Positions 34,038-43,530 are shown, counted from the first letter of the stretch. The stretch is DNA of 64,000 nt from Turicimonas muris (GCF_002221595.1 NZ_NHMP01000002.1:62001-126000); one strand, 5' to 3'. Translations and numbers: made by a program. The notes: generated from the letters alone by a model not told the origin.

Positions 34038-34973
34038 TCAATGAAAGCCAGTGTAGGCAGATTGAAGACTTTCTGTACCATCGTTTATTAATCCAGGCTC
34101 AGTTCTCCAGCGCTCCTGAAAATACGAGTACAACTTCTTTGTCATTGGATTTTTGCCTTCCTGTGGTTTCCATACGCCCCAAACTACCGTCGGCTCCAAT
34201 TTCCACTCCGGCAGAATCCTGATCAATTTTCCTGAGGCTAGTTCCTCTTTGATCGCCCACAGAGGAACACCGACTGCTACAGCATGTCCTAAAACTGCCG
34301 TATCAATCAAAGCATAAGAAGAGTTCACCAAAAATTGCGGACTGGTTTTGATACGCATTTTTTCGGTATTTGTACTCAGCAACTCTTCTTTTCCTTGTCT
34401 CATGGCCAAAGGAAACTCTAGAAGCTCTTCAGGAAATTTCGGAAGCCGTCGGTCCTTAAAGAGGTTCGGAGAGGCACAGATGCCTCTTTCTACTCCTCCC
34501 AATGTCCGCGCAATGATTCTTTCGTTGGGCAGTGTATCTTTGCAGATGAACAAATCGAAACTCCATAAATCGTAAGGTGAGTTTTCTACAAACTGGATAA
34601 CTTCAATGGAGGCGGTCTCTCCCAACTCCTTTTCGAATTGTCCAATCCAATCCAAAAACAATCTTCCAATAGATACCGGAACTGCAACTCGCAAACTTGT
34701 TCTTTTTGCCGTCTTTTTTCGAAAGACTTCTTCAACCACACGAATGAGTTCTTTGGCTGCATTTAATCTCTTTTGACCGGCCCACGTTGGACGAACTCCT
34801 CGTTGGTTTCTTTCAAGCAGCGTCTCTCCCAAGGTCTCTTCTAATGCCTTGATCTGTTGACTAACTTCCGAAACCTCCATCTGGAGAACCTCTGAGGCCT
34901 TTAACATACTTCCGCAGCTTACGGCCTCTACAAAGCAACGCCACTGGATAATCGCTGTTCTTTTCTTAGTCAT
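34038..34973 (-). CDS. LysR-family transcriptional regulator 1
   Basis: 311 residues. The N-terminal winged helix runs from IIQWRCFVEAVSCGSMLKAS through EVSQQIKALEETLGETLLER, with the usual linker helix. The effector domain then follows. Its start overlaps the end of the second LysR gene by 8 bases, so the two are co-transcribed. Together they stand divergent from the DcuC-type transporter and AbgA-like gene, which they may control. Confidence 0.88.
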   Translation of the reverse strand: MTKKRTAIIQWRCFVEAVSCGSMLKASEVLQMEVSEVSQQIKALEETLGETLLERNQRGVRPTWAGQKRLNAAKELIRVVEEVFRKKTAKRTSLRVAVPVSIGRLFLDWIGQFEKELGETASIEVIQFVENSPYDLWSFDLFICKDTLPNERIIARTLGGVERGICASPNLFKDRRLPKFPEELLEFPLAMRQGKEELLSTNTEKMRIKTSPQFLVNSSYALIDTAVLGHAVAVGVPLWAIKEELASGKLIRILPEWKLEPTVVWGVWKPQEGKNPMTKKLYSYFQERWRTEPGLINDGTESLQSAYTGFH

Positions 34974-35883
34974 GTGTTAAATGAGGATGTGACTTCCATC
35001 TCTCCTCTATAAAATCCGCTAAAGTCCGTGAAGCCGAAGATAAGGTTTTGTTCTGGGGAAGCAGAAGAGACACCGGGCTCGGCTCTGGTTTCCACTCCGG
35101 AAGCACTTCACATAGTTGTCCTCTCCTAACATATTCCCAAGTATCGTATTGAAATGCATGTACTGAAATTCCTAATCCGCATATTGCGGCCGTACGAGCG
35201 GCCACATGATCTTTCAGCCTGAGCCTTGGGTAATACGGAACTGTAATCACCTCGTTTTTTGATCGCAAAACAAGTTTTGAATCTGCAATTAAGTCATTAC
35301 CTCCTAGCAAATGATGTTGTTCCAAATCGAAAGGAGTTTTAGGCAGTCCTTTTTCAGAAAGATATTTTTCGGAAGCTACCATAGTTCGAAGCATGCAGCC
35401 TAGCGGCCTAGCAAGAACCCGTTCGCAAGGAAACAAACCGTGGTTGATTCGAATATCGCATTCCGGCGCAAGAATTCTTACCGGGCCAAGCGTCAGTGTT
35501 AAATCAATAATAATCTCCGGATAGATGTCCTGAAACTGTTTTATCCATCCAATTAAAAGTCCATTCCCAATTGCGCTAGGTGCCGAGATATAAACAGTTC
35601 CTTTTGGACTTGCTGACGAGCTCTCTGTCTGTTCGTTGAGTAATTCGTATTTCTTCTTAATGCGCAAAGCGTCCCTTAGGAACTTTGTTCCATGTTCGGT
35701 CAATCCGATTGGAGTAGAGTCCCGGATGAAAATAACTTCTCCCAGCTCTTTTTCCAACATCGTCATCCTACGAGACAAAGTCGACTTCGACACATTCAGC
35801 TCTTCAGCAGCTGACTGAAAGTTTCTATGTTTTTCCAAACACAAAAATGAATAAAGAATTTCAATGAAATCAACTCGTTTCAT
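34966..35883 (-). CDS. LysR-family transcriptional regulator 2
   Basis: 305 residues from the ATG at 35883 (MKRVDFIEILYSFLCLEKHR); the longer frame to 35940 would add an atypical N-terminus. The helix-turn-helix has FQSAAEELNVSKSTLSRRMT and MLEKELGEVIFIRD. It is divergent from the transporter gene across 101 bases, the classic place for LysR control. It shares only the family pattern with the overlapping LysR gene and is not a recent copy. Confidence 0.9.
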   Translation of the reverse strand: MKRVDFIEILYSFLCLEKHRNFQSAAEELNVSKSTLSRRMTMLEKELGEVIFIRDSTPIGLTEHGTKFLRDALRIKKKYELLNEQTESSSASPKGTVYISAPSAIGNGLLIGWIKQFQDIYPEIIIDLTLTLGPVRILAPECDIRINHGLFPCERVLARPLGCMLRTMVASEKYLSEKGLPKTPFDLEQHHLLGGNDLIADSKLVLRSKNEVITVPYYPRLRLKDHVAARTAAICGLGISVHAFQYDTWEYVRRGQLCEVLPEWKPEPSPVSLLLPQNKTLSSASRTLADFIEERWKSHPHLTHD

Positions 35884-35984
35884 ATTCTGTTCCGTAATAG
35901 CAAAAACAATGTAGCATATTTTGGGCTTACCGAAATCCACGCAGGCGTCAAAAATTCAGCTTATAAAATCTTAAGGAGAAATCT

Positions 35985-37250
35985 ATGTCAATCACTGCTT
36001 GGATTGGAATAGCTGTCGTCCTCGTTACTGTTTGGGCGTTAATCAAACGATATGAGACTAAGCTGGTATTAATAACAGCAGGTCTATTCTTGGCCTGTAT
36101 CTCTTTACAGCCTATGGGCGCGCTAGACGCATTTGCAAAGTCGATGACCAATAATGGCCTTATTCTTGCTATCTGCTCCTCGATGGGCTTTGCCATGGTC
36201 ATTCAGATGACAGAGTGTGATGTCCATTTAGTTAAGCTTTTATCTGCACCTCTTTCAAAATTTGGCTTCCTTCTCGTCCCCGCCACCACTGCCCTTACGT
36301 ACTTCATCTGTATTGCAATTCCTTCTGCTGCAGGGTGTGCAGCTGCGGTTGGTCCTACTCTAATTCCGCTTCTCCTGAGAGCAAAAGTCTCTCCTCAGGC
36401 CGCTGGTGCAGCAATCTTAGCGGGAACCTTTGGTTCAATGCTCTCACCCGGACTCTCTCACAATGCTTATGTTGCGAAGATCTCAGGATTAAGCGTCATG
36501 CAGACCATAGGCGTCCACATGAATTACACACTAGTGTGTGGCGCAATTGCTGTCATCGGTGTGACTGTCATGTGTTGGATTATGAAAGATTATGGAACTA
36601 ACAGCACACAAGAACAAAAGTTGGTTGAAGAAGGAACTTCGATTCAAGAAATAAGTCTCTTTAAAGCGCTGGCTCCTTTAATTCCAGTTGCTATTCTGGT
36701 CATCGGCAACTTATGGGTCCCAGCACTGAAAACTGGTGTTGCCCAAGCCATGGTTATCGGCGCCATCTACACTCTGATAGTTTCTAGAGTCAATCCTCAA
36801 ACCTTTTCAAAGAATTTCTTCGCAGGAATGGGAAAAGGCTATGGTCAAGTTTTGGGCATCATCATTTCCGCAGGCGTTTTTGCGGCGGGCCTAAAGACAT
36901 GCGGTCTTATCGATGCTTTCATCAATGTACTTAAACAATCTAATGAAATTGCTCGCTGGGGCGGATCGATCGGTCCATTTGTAATGGGCGTCATCACAGG
37001 TTCCGGAGACGCTGCCGCATTTGCTTTCAATGAAGCAGTAACACCGCACGCAAAAGAATTCGGAATGGAAATTCCAACGCTTGGAATGATGGCGGCTCTT
37101 TCAGGCGCCTTAGGCAGAACGATGAGCCCTATCTCAGGCGTTGCTATCGTTATTTGCGGATTAGCTTCAATTAATCCTATTGATTTAACGAAACGGCTTT
37201 GGCTCCCGATGCTCATAGCTGTCATCTTTGTAGCCTTGACTATGGTTTAG
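35985..37250 (+). CDS. dcuC: DcuC-family anaerobic dicarboxylate-type transporter
   Basis: 421 residues with about 12 membrane helices. The pattern resembles the DcuC family: a long N-terminal hydrophobic half with LTYFICIAIPSAAGCAAAVG and LAGTFGSMLSPGLSHNAYVA, then a second repeat with VMGVITGSGDAAAFAFNEAV. E. coli DcuC exports succinate in exchange for C4-dicarboxylates. Here the neighbours are a peptidase of the AbgA type and LysR genes, so the substrate may instead be an acyl- or aroyl-amino acid. AAGGAGAA site before the ATG; 12-base gap to the next gene. Confidence 0.75.
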   Translation: MSITAWIGIAVVLVTVWALIKRYETKLVLITAGLFLACISLQPMGALDAFAKSMTNNGLILAICSSMGFAMVIQMTECDVHLVKLLSAPLSKFGFLLVPATTALTYFICIAIPSAAGCAAAVGPTLIPLLLRAKVSPQAAGAAILAGTFGSMLSPGLSHNAYVAKISGLSVMQTIGVHMNYTLVCGAIAVIGVTVMCWIMKDYGTNSTQEQKLVEEGTSIQEISLFKALAPLIPVAILVIGNLWVPALKTGVAQAMVIGAIYTLIVSRVNPQTFSKNFFAGMGKGYGQVLGIIISAGVFAAGLKTCGLIDAFINVLKQSNEIARWGGSIGPFVMGVITGSGDAAAFAFNEAVTPHAKEFGMEIPTLGMMAALSGALGRTMSPISGVAIVICGLASINPIDLTKRLWLPMLIAVIFVALTMV

Positions 37251-37262
37251 AGGAGAACTTCA

Positions 37263-38534
37263 ATGAACTATCAAGAAAATTTGGTTCGAATTCGTCGCGA
37301 ACTCCACAAAATTCCGGAAATGGGATAGGGAGAGTTCAAAACAACGGCAAAAATTATCGAAACACTCGATCCTTTAGGATGGACTCTTCATACAGGAATC
37401 CAACAAGTTGGCTTAGATCAAGTGATGGGCCGAGATCCCGTTTTCGTAGAAAAAAGCATTCAAAGAGCCCGCGACTCAGGAGTAAGTGAAGAAACCTTAG
37501 ATAGGATGCAAGGATACACAGGCTGCATAGCAGAATTTGACACCGGCAGAGCCGGCCCTGTCACGGCTTTACGCTTTGATATTGACTGTGTAGGGGTTGA
37601 AGAGACCGACAAGGAAGAGCATTTGCCAAATAAGGAAAAATTCCGTTCTTGTCATTCGGGAGAGATGCACTCGTGCGGTCACGACGGCCATACATCTATT
37701 GGCTTAAATCTTGCCCACTGGATAATAGAAAACAAAGACAAGCTAACCGGTAGAATTAAACTTATTTTCCAACCTGCAGAAGAGGGGGTGAGAGGCGGCG
37801 CAGCACAATCGGCCAGCGGACTGCTTGATGACGTCCAGTATCTATTAGGAGCTCATCTCGCAATGATGTGTCCAACGGGCGAAGTTTGCGTTTATCCCAC
37901 CGGCCTGCTTTCGACGACCAAGCTCGACATTCATCTCAAAGGGGCCCCAGCCCATCCAACAATGAGTCCCCACCTCGGTCGTAATGCTCTTGCCTGCGCA
38001 TGCACCACTGTAAGTGAACTTTTAGGAATGGCCCGTCATGGCAAAGGACTAGGCTGCATTAATGTCGGTTTAATGAAGGCTGGAGAATGCAGAAACGTCA
38101 TCCCGGTTCATGCGACTATTCAAATGGAAGTCCGCGGAGAAAGCGATGAAATCAATAATTTCATGGTTGATCAGGCATGCAGAATCGTCAAAGGCACTGC
38201 GCTTGCTTACGATGTTCAATACGAAATTGAAAAAGTAGGTGAGGGCGGAGAACTCAGAAATGATGATGAGTTAGCTTCGCTCGTGGCGGAAGTTGCAAAA
38301 TCAGTGCCATCTTGTCATAAAGTCGTTGAACGCAAGAAGATTGGGTGCTCAGAAGACTTCACCCTTCTTGCCTCTCGAGTACGCGCTAGAGGCGGAAAAA
38401 CTGAGTTCTTTGTTGTCGGTGCAGACAGAACTGCAGCCCATCACCAGAGAGAATTTGATTTTGATGAAAAAGGCATGGAAACCGCATTCGATATCTTTAA
38501 AGGCTGCCTTCTGAAGCTTAACGGCACTGAATAG
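37263..38534 (+). pseudogene. AbgA-like M20D peptidase gene with an in-frame amber codon
   Basis: The frame from the ATG at 37263 (ribosome-binding site GAGGAGAA) encodes MNYQENLVRIRRELHKIPEM, Gly, then TAG at 37326-37328, and continues without interruption to 38534 (about 423 codons in total). The stop replaces the Trp seen in AbgA proteins in the ESGWVEFRT motif (TGG to TAG). The metal site CHSGEMHSCGHDGHTSIG, the PAEEGVRGG motif, HPTMSP and the C-terminal AAHHQREFDFDE are intact. The product would hydrolyse an acylated amino acid such as p-aminobenzoyl-glutamate. A restart at the ATG at 37422 has no good ribosome-binding site and would lose the conserved N-terminus. Whether the stop is read through, suppressed, recent or a sequencing error is unknown. 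Confidence 0.85.
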
Positions 38535-38544
38535 GCAATAATCA

Positions 38545-38580
38545 AAAAGGCTGCTTATAAACCGTTCCAGCAGCCTTTTC
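38545..38580. terminator. Terminator after the AbgA-like gene
   Basis: An 11-bp stem (38545-38555 with 38569-38579), flanked by A and T tracts, so it can work in both directions. Confidence 0.85.
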
Positions 38581-38589
38581 TTCCTTTCT

Positions 38590-38621
38590 CAAAGAGGAGC
38601 AAGCCGCCTCTTTGTTTTTTT
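38590..38621. terminator. Second hairpin terminator
   Basis: CAAAGAGG (38590-38597) pairs with CCTCTTTG (38607-38614), then seven T. Together with the previous hairpin it separates the peptidase gene from the flavoprotein remnant. Confidence 0.75.
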
Positions 38622-38627
38622 CTTTTT

Positions 38628-38795
38628 TCAGTTTTTGGCGAAATCCGTCGTAGCCAAGTGACCGAAAGGAAATGCCTTACCAAATGCATTTCCTGTCGTA
38701 TAAACGGCACCATGAATGCCTCGGGTCGCTTCTCCACAGGCTAAATGTCGGAAATCGGTCAGGTTCTCATCTCGCAAAAAGTTTAAAGAAGAAGT
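38628..38795 (-). pseudogene. Remnant of a fumarate-reductase-like flavoprotein C-terminus
   Basis: Minus-strand translation gives HLACGEATRGIHGAVYTTGN and then AFGKAFPFGHLATTDFAKN before a TGA at 38628. This follows the C-terminal FAD signature of the family (GLYAAGEVTGGIHGANRLGG). Upstream an in-frame stop occurs at 38796 and no start or Rossmann motif is present. It is the debris of another flavocytochrome gene, now between the AbgA-like and LysE genes. Confidence 0.7.
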
Positions 38796-38911
38796 TCAAT
38801 CTACTTCCGACAAGCAAGTCAAGTAGAAATTTGTGTTGGCTCTGTTTAAAGACACAAAAGTTGCCAAGCATTTGTCAACACCCTTTGACTCCAAAAGTTT
38901 TAACGAAGAGG

Positions 38912-39544
38912 TTATTCTTTTAAAGCGCTGTAAATTAGACCGCCTCCGAATACTCCAAATATTGCGCCACACGCACCGTCAATCCATTTTCCGGCACTCC
39001 TATAAATCCGCTTAGGTTTAGGCAGTCCTATTAACAGACCTACGAAAGAAAACCATAAAAAGGTCTCAGTAATTACTAAAAGAAAAATTGGAAAACTCTG
39101 AGTCCATTCCATATCTGGCCTAATAAATAAAGCAAACACTGAACTAAAGTAGACAAGAGCCTTCGCATTCGCAAGATTAGTGAACAATCCCGTCAAAAAT
39201 GGCTTTGACTTAGCCTCTTGAGTACCAAGTGAGGAGTCTGCAGTTGCTGAAGTTGAGGCCTTTAATGAACTCTTCATAATCTTAAAGCCCATCCAGCCTA
39301 AGTAAATGCCGCCCATTAACATAATAGTCTTATGAAGCCACGCAAACTGATCAAAAAGCCACTGCAGTCCCAACAAGGACACAGCAGCCCAAGCCGCAAC
39401 TCCAACAGTAATCCCCACAACACACATCATGGCTTCTTTTCTAGACTTACTTGCAGCAGTTTGCATGACAATAAAGGTATCGGGACCAGGGGAAGCAAGT
39501 GCAATAATGTGCACTCCCGCGATAGTAACTAAAGTTGAGAACAT
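38912..39544 (-). CDS. LysE/RhtB-family amino-acid exporter
   Basis: 210 residues with six membrane helices. The opening MFSTLVTIAGVHIIALASPGPDT, with the SPGPD motif in the first helix, and GIYLGWMGFKIMKSSLK are family hallmarks. It exports amino acids or homoserine lactones; the substrate is not predictable. It is monocistronic, and its C-terminus reaches to about 116 bases from the flavoprotein remnant. Confidence 0.92.
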   Translation of the reverse strand: MFSTLVTIAGVHIIALASPGPDTFIVMQTAASKSRKEAMMCVVGITVGVAAWAAVSLLGLQWLFDQFAWLHKTIMLMGGIYLGWMGFKIMKSSLKASTSATADSSLGTQEAKSKPFLTGLFTNLANAKALVYFSSVFALFIRPDMEWTQSFPIFLLVITETFLWFSFVGLLIGLPKPKRIYRSAGKWIDGACGAIFGVFGGGLIYSALKE

Positions 39545-39933
39545 AGCTTCGTCAGATCCTTCTTATATAAAAAATCCAAACTTCCGAGAGTAGTTAACCG
39601 GCAAATTATAAAAAAAAGTGTGCAAAATTCTCGCTTAATTCCTTCGGACACACTCTAGGAAACCAGTGTTGAAATACCTGGCATTTTTCTAAGGCAACGG
39701 CCAACTAAATGAAGACTGTTACTCAAATTTCTTTCAGGAAACAAGACTATTCGATACCCAGTGTGTCCAGTTCCGAGGTTTTATGTTTTTTCAGGAGACG
39801 CTCCGCTAGACAAGAATATGTACTAGATAGGAACTTGGTATAAAGATTACAGAATCTCAGACCCACTAAGATGCCACCTCGGAGGAGGTTAGATAAAAGA
39901 AAACTTCAAAAACTACACAAAGGGGAAAAGAAA
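39545..39933. other. Intergenic region between lysE-type gene and tRNA-Arg
   Basis: 389 bases with no gene, clear hairpin terminator or repeat that I can support. It must contain the exporter's promoter. Confidence 0.4.
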
Positions 39934-40010
39934 TGGCGCACCTGGCGGGAATCGAACCCACTACCCCTGCCTTCGGAGGGCAGTACTCTATCCAAGTGAG
40001 CTACAGGTGC
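39934..40010 (-). tRNA. tRNA-Arg (anticodon CCG)
   Basis: 77 bases including an encoded CCA end (39934-39936). Acceptor arms GCACCTG and CAGGTGC pair perfectly, with G as discriminator. The D arm is GCTC...GAGT-type, the anticodon stem CTGCC/GGCAG holds loop CTCCGAA (anticodon CCG, reads CGG), and the T arm has GGTTCGATTCC. Confidence 0.95.
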
Positions 40011-40253
40011 GAGAAAGTGTAATTCTAATTGCCTGAGGAGGCTTTCGCAAACTTCTATCTATAAATCTTTCTCCTTTCAAGCTAGAGAACCGGCTTGAAA
40101 TACGAATTTTTAACCCTCAATCTAAAAAGAAATAGCAAGTATTCACTTACTCTATGAGTATTAAGCTTGTAAAGATAAAAAACAGCCGTTCACTTCCTAA
40201 CAAGAATAAGCGCTAAGAACAGCCGTTTTTTATAATCCTACAAAGCGTTAGTC

Positions 40254-41540
40254 TTACTTCAAAACATTGTCGAGCTCAACACTGCGGACAACATAAAGCT
40301 TGTCATTCTCCCTGATTTTCTCAGGAACCTTGCATGTGAAATGCTGACCTTTGATGACTTCATCCACTTGTTTCTGATCAACCCAAGGCTCATCCAAATT
40401 GAAATAAACAGCACCGGTTGTCGGACCCGTGACCAGCATTTTCTCGCCTTTCTTGATGTTTTCAGCCTGTACTAAAAACTCTGCAATACCGGGTTTAGCA
40501 AAATGTTTGATTCCCTTGCCAACGTAAACCTTACGTTCCGTGGCTTGAGAACCGTAACGGTTGCTCCACTCCCCTAGAGTCTGACCAAGATAATAGCCGT
40601 TCCAGAAGCCACGGTTGTAAACCGTCTTGAGTCGGTCATCCCAAGATTTGCTCAGTTCCTCATTCCATTTACCTTGCAGAATGCTTTCTAAAGCTTCGTT
40701 GTAGCACTCAACAACTGTTCTGACGTATTCGGGACCTCGGGCGCGACCTTCAATCTTGAAAACTCGAACACCTGCCTTAACCATCTGATCCAAGAATCCA
40801 ATGGTCTTCAAATCCTTCGGGGACATGATGTATTGATTATCGATTTCGAGCTCAACATCTCTTTCTTTATCTTTGACGATATAAGCTCTGCGGCAGGTCT
40901 GCATGCATCCGCCTCTGTTGGCACTTCTGCCGACCGTATTCAAACTCAAATAGCACTTGCCGCTGACAGCCATGCAGAGTGCACCGTGACAGAACATCTC
41001 AATCCTGACTTTCTCTCCGTTTGGACCACAGATATTTTCAGATTGAATGCCCTCATAAATATGTCTAACTTGTTTTACGTTCAGCTCTCTCGCTAAAACT
41101 ACTACTTCAGCAAACTGCGCATAAAACTTCAAAGCTTCCAAATTAGAAATGTTCAGCTGAGTTGAAAGGTGGACGGGAATTCCAATCTGATTGCAGTAAT
41201 TCATAACCGCAACGTCGGAGGCAATAATGGCTGAAATATCTGCTTCTTTTGCCGTATCGATGTATTGACGCATCAGCTTCAAATCATCATCGTACATGAT
41301 GGTATTAACCGTCAGATATGACTTCACGCCGGCGTCTTTGCAGACTCTGGCAATTTCCTTCAAATCATCAGGAGAGAACTGATTAGAAGAAGCCGAACGC
41401 ATATTTAATGCACCGGCTCCGAAATAAACAGAATCAGCTCCGCCCTGAATGGCAGCAGACAAAGGCTCCCATGATCCTACGGGAGCCATAATTTCAAAAT
41501 CTTCTCGCTTCAATTTTTTCTCAACAGTTAAGCGGATCAA
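40254..41540 (-). CDS. U32-family peptidase / tRNA-hydroxylation-type protein
   Basis: 428 residues when started at the TTG at 41540, which overlaps the priA end by 20 bases; a TTG at 41513 or the ATG at MAPVG are alternatives. FEIMAPVGSWEPLSAAIQGG at the start and the U32 signature RIEMFCHGALCMAVSGKCYL in the middle are clear, followed by GCMQTCRRAY cysteines for an iron-sulfur cluster. Related proteins (TrhP, RlhA) hydroxylate tRNA or rRNA with prephenate rather than cutting peptides. The exact member is not resolved. Confidence 0.88.
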   Translation of the reverse strand: MIRLTVEKKLKREDFEIMAPVGSWEPLSAAIQGGADSVYFGAGALNMRSASSNQFSPDDLKEIARVCKDAGVKSYLTVNTIMYDDDLKLMRQYIDTAKEADISAIIASDVAVMNYCNQIGIPVHLSTQLNISNLEALKFYAQFAEVVVLARELNVKQVRHIYEGIQSENICGPNGEKVRIEMFCHGALCMAVSGKCYLSLNTVGRSANRGGCMQTCRRAYIVKDKERDVELEIDNQYIMSPKDLKTIGFLDQMVKAGVRVFKIEGRARGPEYVRTVVECYNEALESILQGKWNEELSKSWDDRLKTVYNRGFWNGYYLGQTLGEWSNRYGSQATERKVYVGKGIKHFAKPGIAEFLVQAENIKKGEKMLVTGPTTGAVYFNLDEPWVDQKQVDEVIKGQHFTCKVPEKIRENDKLYVVRSVELDNVLK

Positions 41541-43530
41541 CGTCGATATAAACGTTGAACCTATTCATTTTTTCAAACAATATAGGAGCAAACACAGCTA
41601 AAAACTCCTGCATGACTTTCTTACTATCAGCCTCAAGCAGAAGTTGCCCTCTTTCAATATCCTGAATCCTCATAATCGACTGTGGAATCGGAGAATAAAT
41701 GTGAATTCCCGGATATTGGAGAGAAAGCGCCGCTTGTTTTACCTCATCAAGGTACTTGAGTACCTCGTTAATCTTTTTTCCTTCCGCAATAACCAAAGCC
41801 TGTGCGGTAAACGGAGGCAGTCTCGTCTTCTCCCTTGAATTGAGTTCCTCCGTCGCAAAGTCACTGTAGTTCTGCCGGCTTAAATGGTGGAAAAGAGGAT
41901 CTTGCGTGTACTGCGTCTGCAATAAAACCTTTCCAGGTATCTCTCCCCTTCCGGCTCTGCCGGAAACTTGCATCAGTACGGAAAAAAGTCTTTCTCTTGC
42001 CCTAAAGTCCGGCGACAATAACACCGGATCGGAATTAAGAATGACAACCAAAGAAACCTTCTTAAAATCGTGTCCTTTGGCCACAATCTGAGTTCCGAGA
42101 AGTATATCGACTTTTCCTTGGTGGACGCTTTCCAGTACTTCCTGAGCGCTTCCTTTGCGTCTTGTGCTGTCTTGGTCTAAGCGCATCACGTTTGCGTCAG
42201 GCCAAAGCTCTTTAATCTCTTCTTCGACTCTCTGCGTTCCGCGGCCTAGCGGCACAATTTCAACGGACCCACATTTAGGACAGTGCCTCGGAAGAGGCGT
42301 AGTCCATCCGCAGTAGTGACAGGTCAAGTTTCCGGTTGTCTTGTGATAAACCGCAAACGTTGAACAGTGAGGACAAGTTGAAACCCATCCGCAGCTGTTG
42401 CATGTCACCACCGGTGCATAACCTCTGCGGTTGAGGAAAATCAAAACCTGCTCTTTCTTTTCAAGGGTTTTAGTAATCTCATCTCTTACCTGAGCACCTA
42501 GAGCCGCACCTTTTACTCTGTCTTTGGAGATGTCGATAAGTTCCAATTCCGGAAGATGAGCATCCTGAACGGCTCTCTTAGTCATTTTGAAGAGCTGATA
42601 ATCGCCGCTAAGAGCTCTTTGGAACGATTCAAAAGATGGGGTAGCAGAACCTAAGAGAATCGGAATGTTCTCGATCTGTGCCCTTTTAATGGCCAAATCT
42701 CGGGAAGAATAACGAACCCCTTCGAGTGCCTTATAAGAGCTGTCATGCTCCTCATCAATGAGAATCATGGAAAGCTTAGGCAGACTGGCAAAAACGGAAA
42801 GACGAGTACCAACCAAAATATTCAGTCGGCCTTCATGAGCTGCAAGCCAAGTAGCTGCCTTTTCTCCTTCCGACATTTTAGAGTTCCAGCTGCCGACAGC
42901 ATGGTTTGGAAATCTTTTGGCTACTCTCTCCACAAGTTGTGGCGTTAAATTGATTTCCGGCACCATCAGCAGAATCTGTGCTTCCGGATCTTTATCAAAA
43001 ACTTTTTGGATAAGCCGAAGATAGACTTCCGTCTTACCGCTCCCGGTAATACCGTAAAGCAAACTTACCCCGAACTTGCTTTGAACAAAATTATCCAGAA
43101 CATACTTTTGCTCTTCATTCAGAACCGGAAGTTCTTGATCCGGTGCGCTAAGTACAAAGTTGGTTTTTCTAAGTCTGTTCAAGGAAGAATCATGCCGCTG
43201 ACCGGGAGGTCTTCGAAAAAACTTCGGCAATGAGGGAACCGCAGTTTCTCCCCACGGAGAAAGATAATATTTCGAGGCAAATTTAGTAAACCGAAGCCAG
43301 TTAGAGCTAAGAGGAGACAGACGGTCAATTCGTCCGATAATCTTTTTCAGCCGGTCTTGCGGAAAACTGCTGGTTTGAGAAAAGCCAACGACAATACCCA
43401 CACAAGTTCGTCTCCCAACGGGAACAAGACATCTCTCGCCGACTTTTAGATTCTCAGCAGGCACATTCAAATAATCGAGAGGCTCCCATAAAGGAGTATC
43501 GACGATTACTTTGATTATCTTCTGATCCAT
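41521..43530 (-). CDS. priA: Primosomal replication-restart helicase PriA
   Basis: 669 residues (E. coli 732). Walker A is LLYGITGSGKTEVYLRLIQ, followed by the DEEHD box. Eight Zn-binding Cys lie in VTCNSCGWVSTCPHCSTF and LTCHYCGWTTPLPRHCPKCG. IVAKGHDFKKVSLV and QVSGRAGRGEIPGKVLLQTQ are helicase motifs V and VI. It reloads the replisome at stalled forks. Confidence 0.97.
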   Translation of the reverse strand: MDQKIIKVIVDTPLWEPLDYLNVPAENLKVGERCLVPVGRRTCVGIVVGFSQTSSFPQDRLKKIIGRIDRLSPLSSNWLRFTKFASKYYLSPWGETAVPSLPKFFRRPPGQRHDSSLNRLRKTNFVLSAPDQELPVLNEEQKYVLDNFVQSKFGVSLLYGITGSGKTEVYLRLIQKVFDKDPEAQILLMVPEINLTPQLVERVAKRFPNHAVGSWNSKMSEGEKAATWLAAHEGRLNILVGTRLSVFASLPKLSMILIDEEHDSSYKALEGVRYSSRDLAIKRAQIENIPILLGSATPSFESFQRALSGDYQLFKMTKRAVQDAHLPELELIDISKDRVKGAALGAQVRDEITKTLEKKEQVLIFLNRRGYAPVVTCNSCGWVSTCPHCSTFAVYHKTTGNLTCHYCGWTTPLPRHCPKCGSVEIVPLGRGTQRVEEEIKELWPDANVMRLDQDSTRRKGSAQEVLESVHQGKVDILLGTQIVAKGHDFKKVSLVVILNSDPVLLSPDFRARERLFSVLMQVSGRAGRGEIPGKVLLQTQYTQDPLFHHLSRQNYSDFATEELNSREKTRLPPFTAQALVIAEGKKINEVLKYLDEVKQAALSLQYPGIHIYSPIPQSIMRIQDIERGQLLLEADSKKVMQEFLAVFAPILFEKMNRFNVYIDVDPLNC

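Noticed and set aside
40100-40116. TTTTTAACCCT sequence resembling the IS607 end
   Set aside because: Only 11 bases match and neither tnpA-like sequence nor further end similarity is nearby; probably chance.
40181-40227. Direct repeat AACAGCCGTT at 40181 and 40218 near the end of the U32 gene
   Set aside because: The copies are direct and not inverted, so they do not form a terminator hairpin, and two copies are too few for an array.
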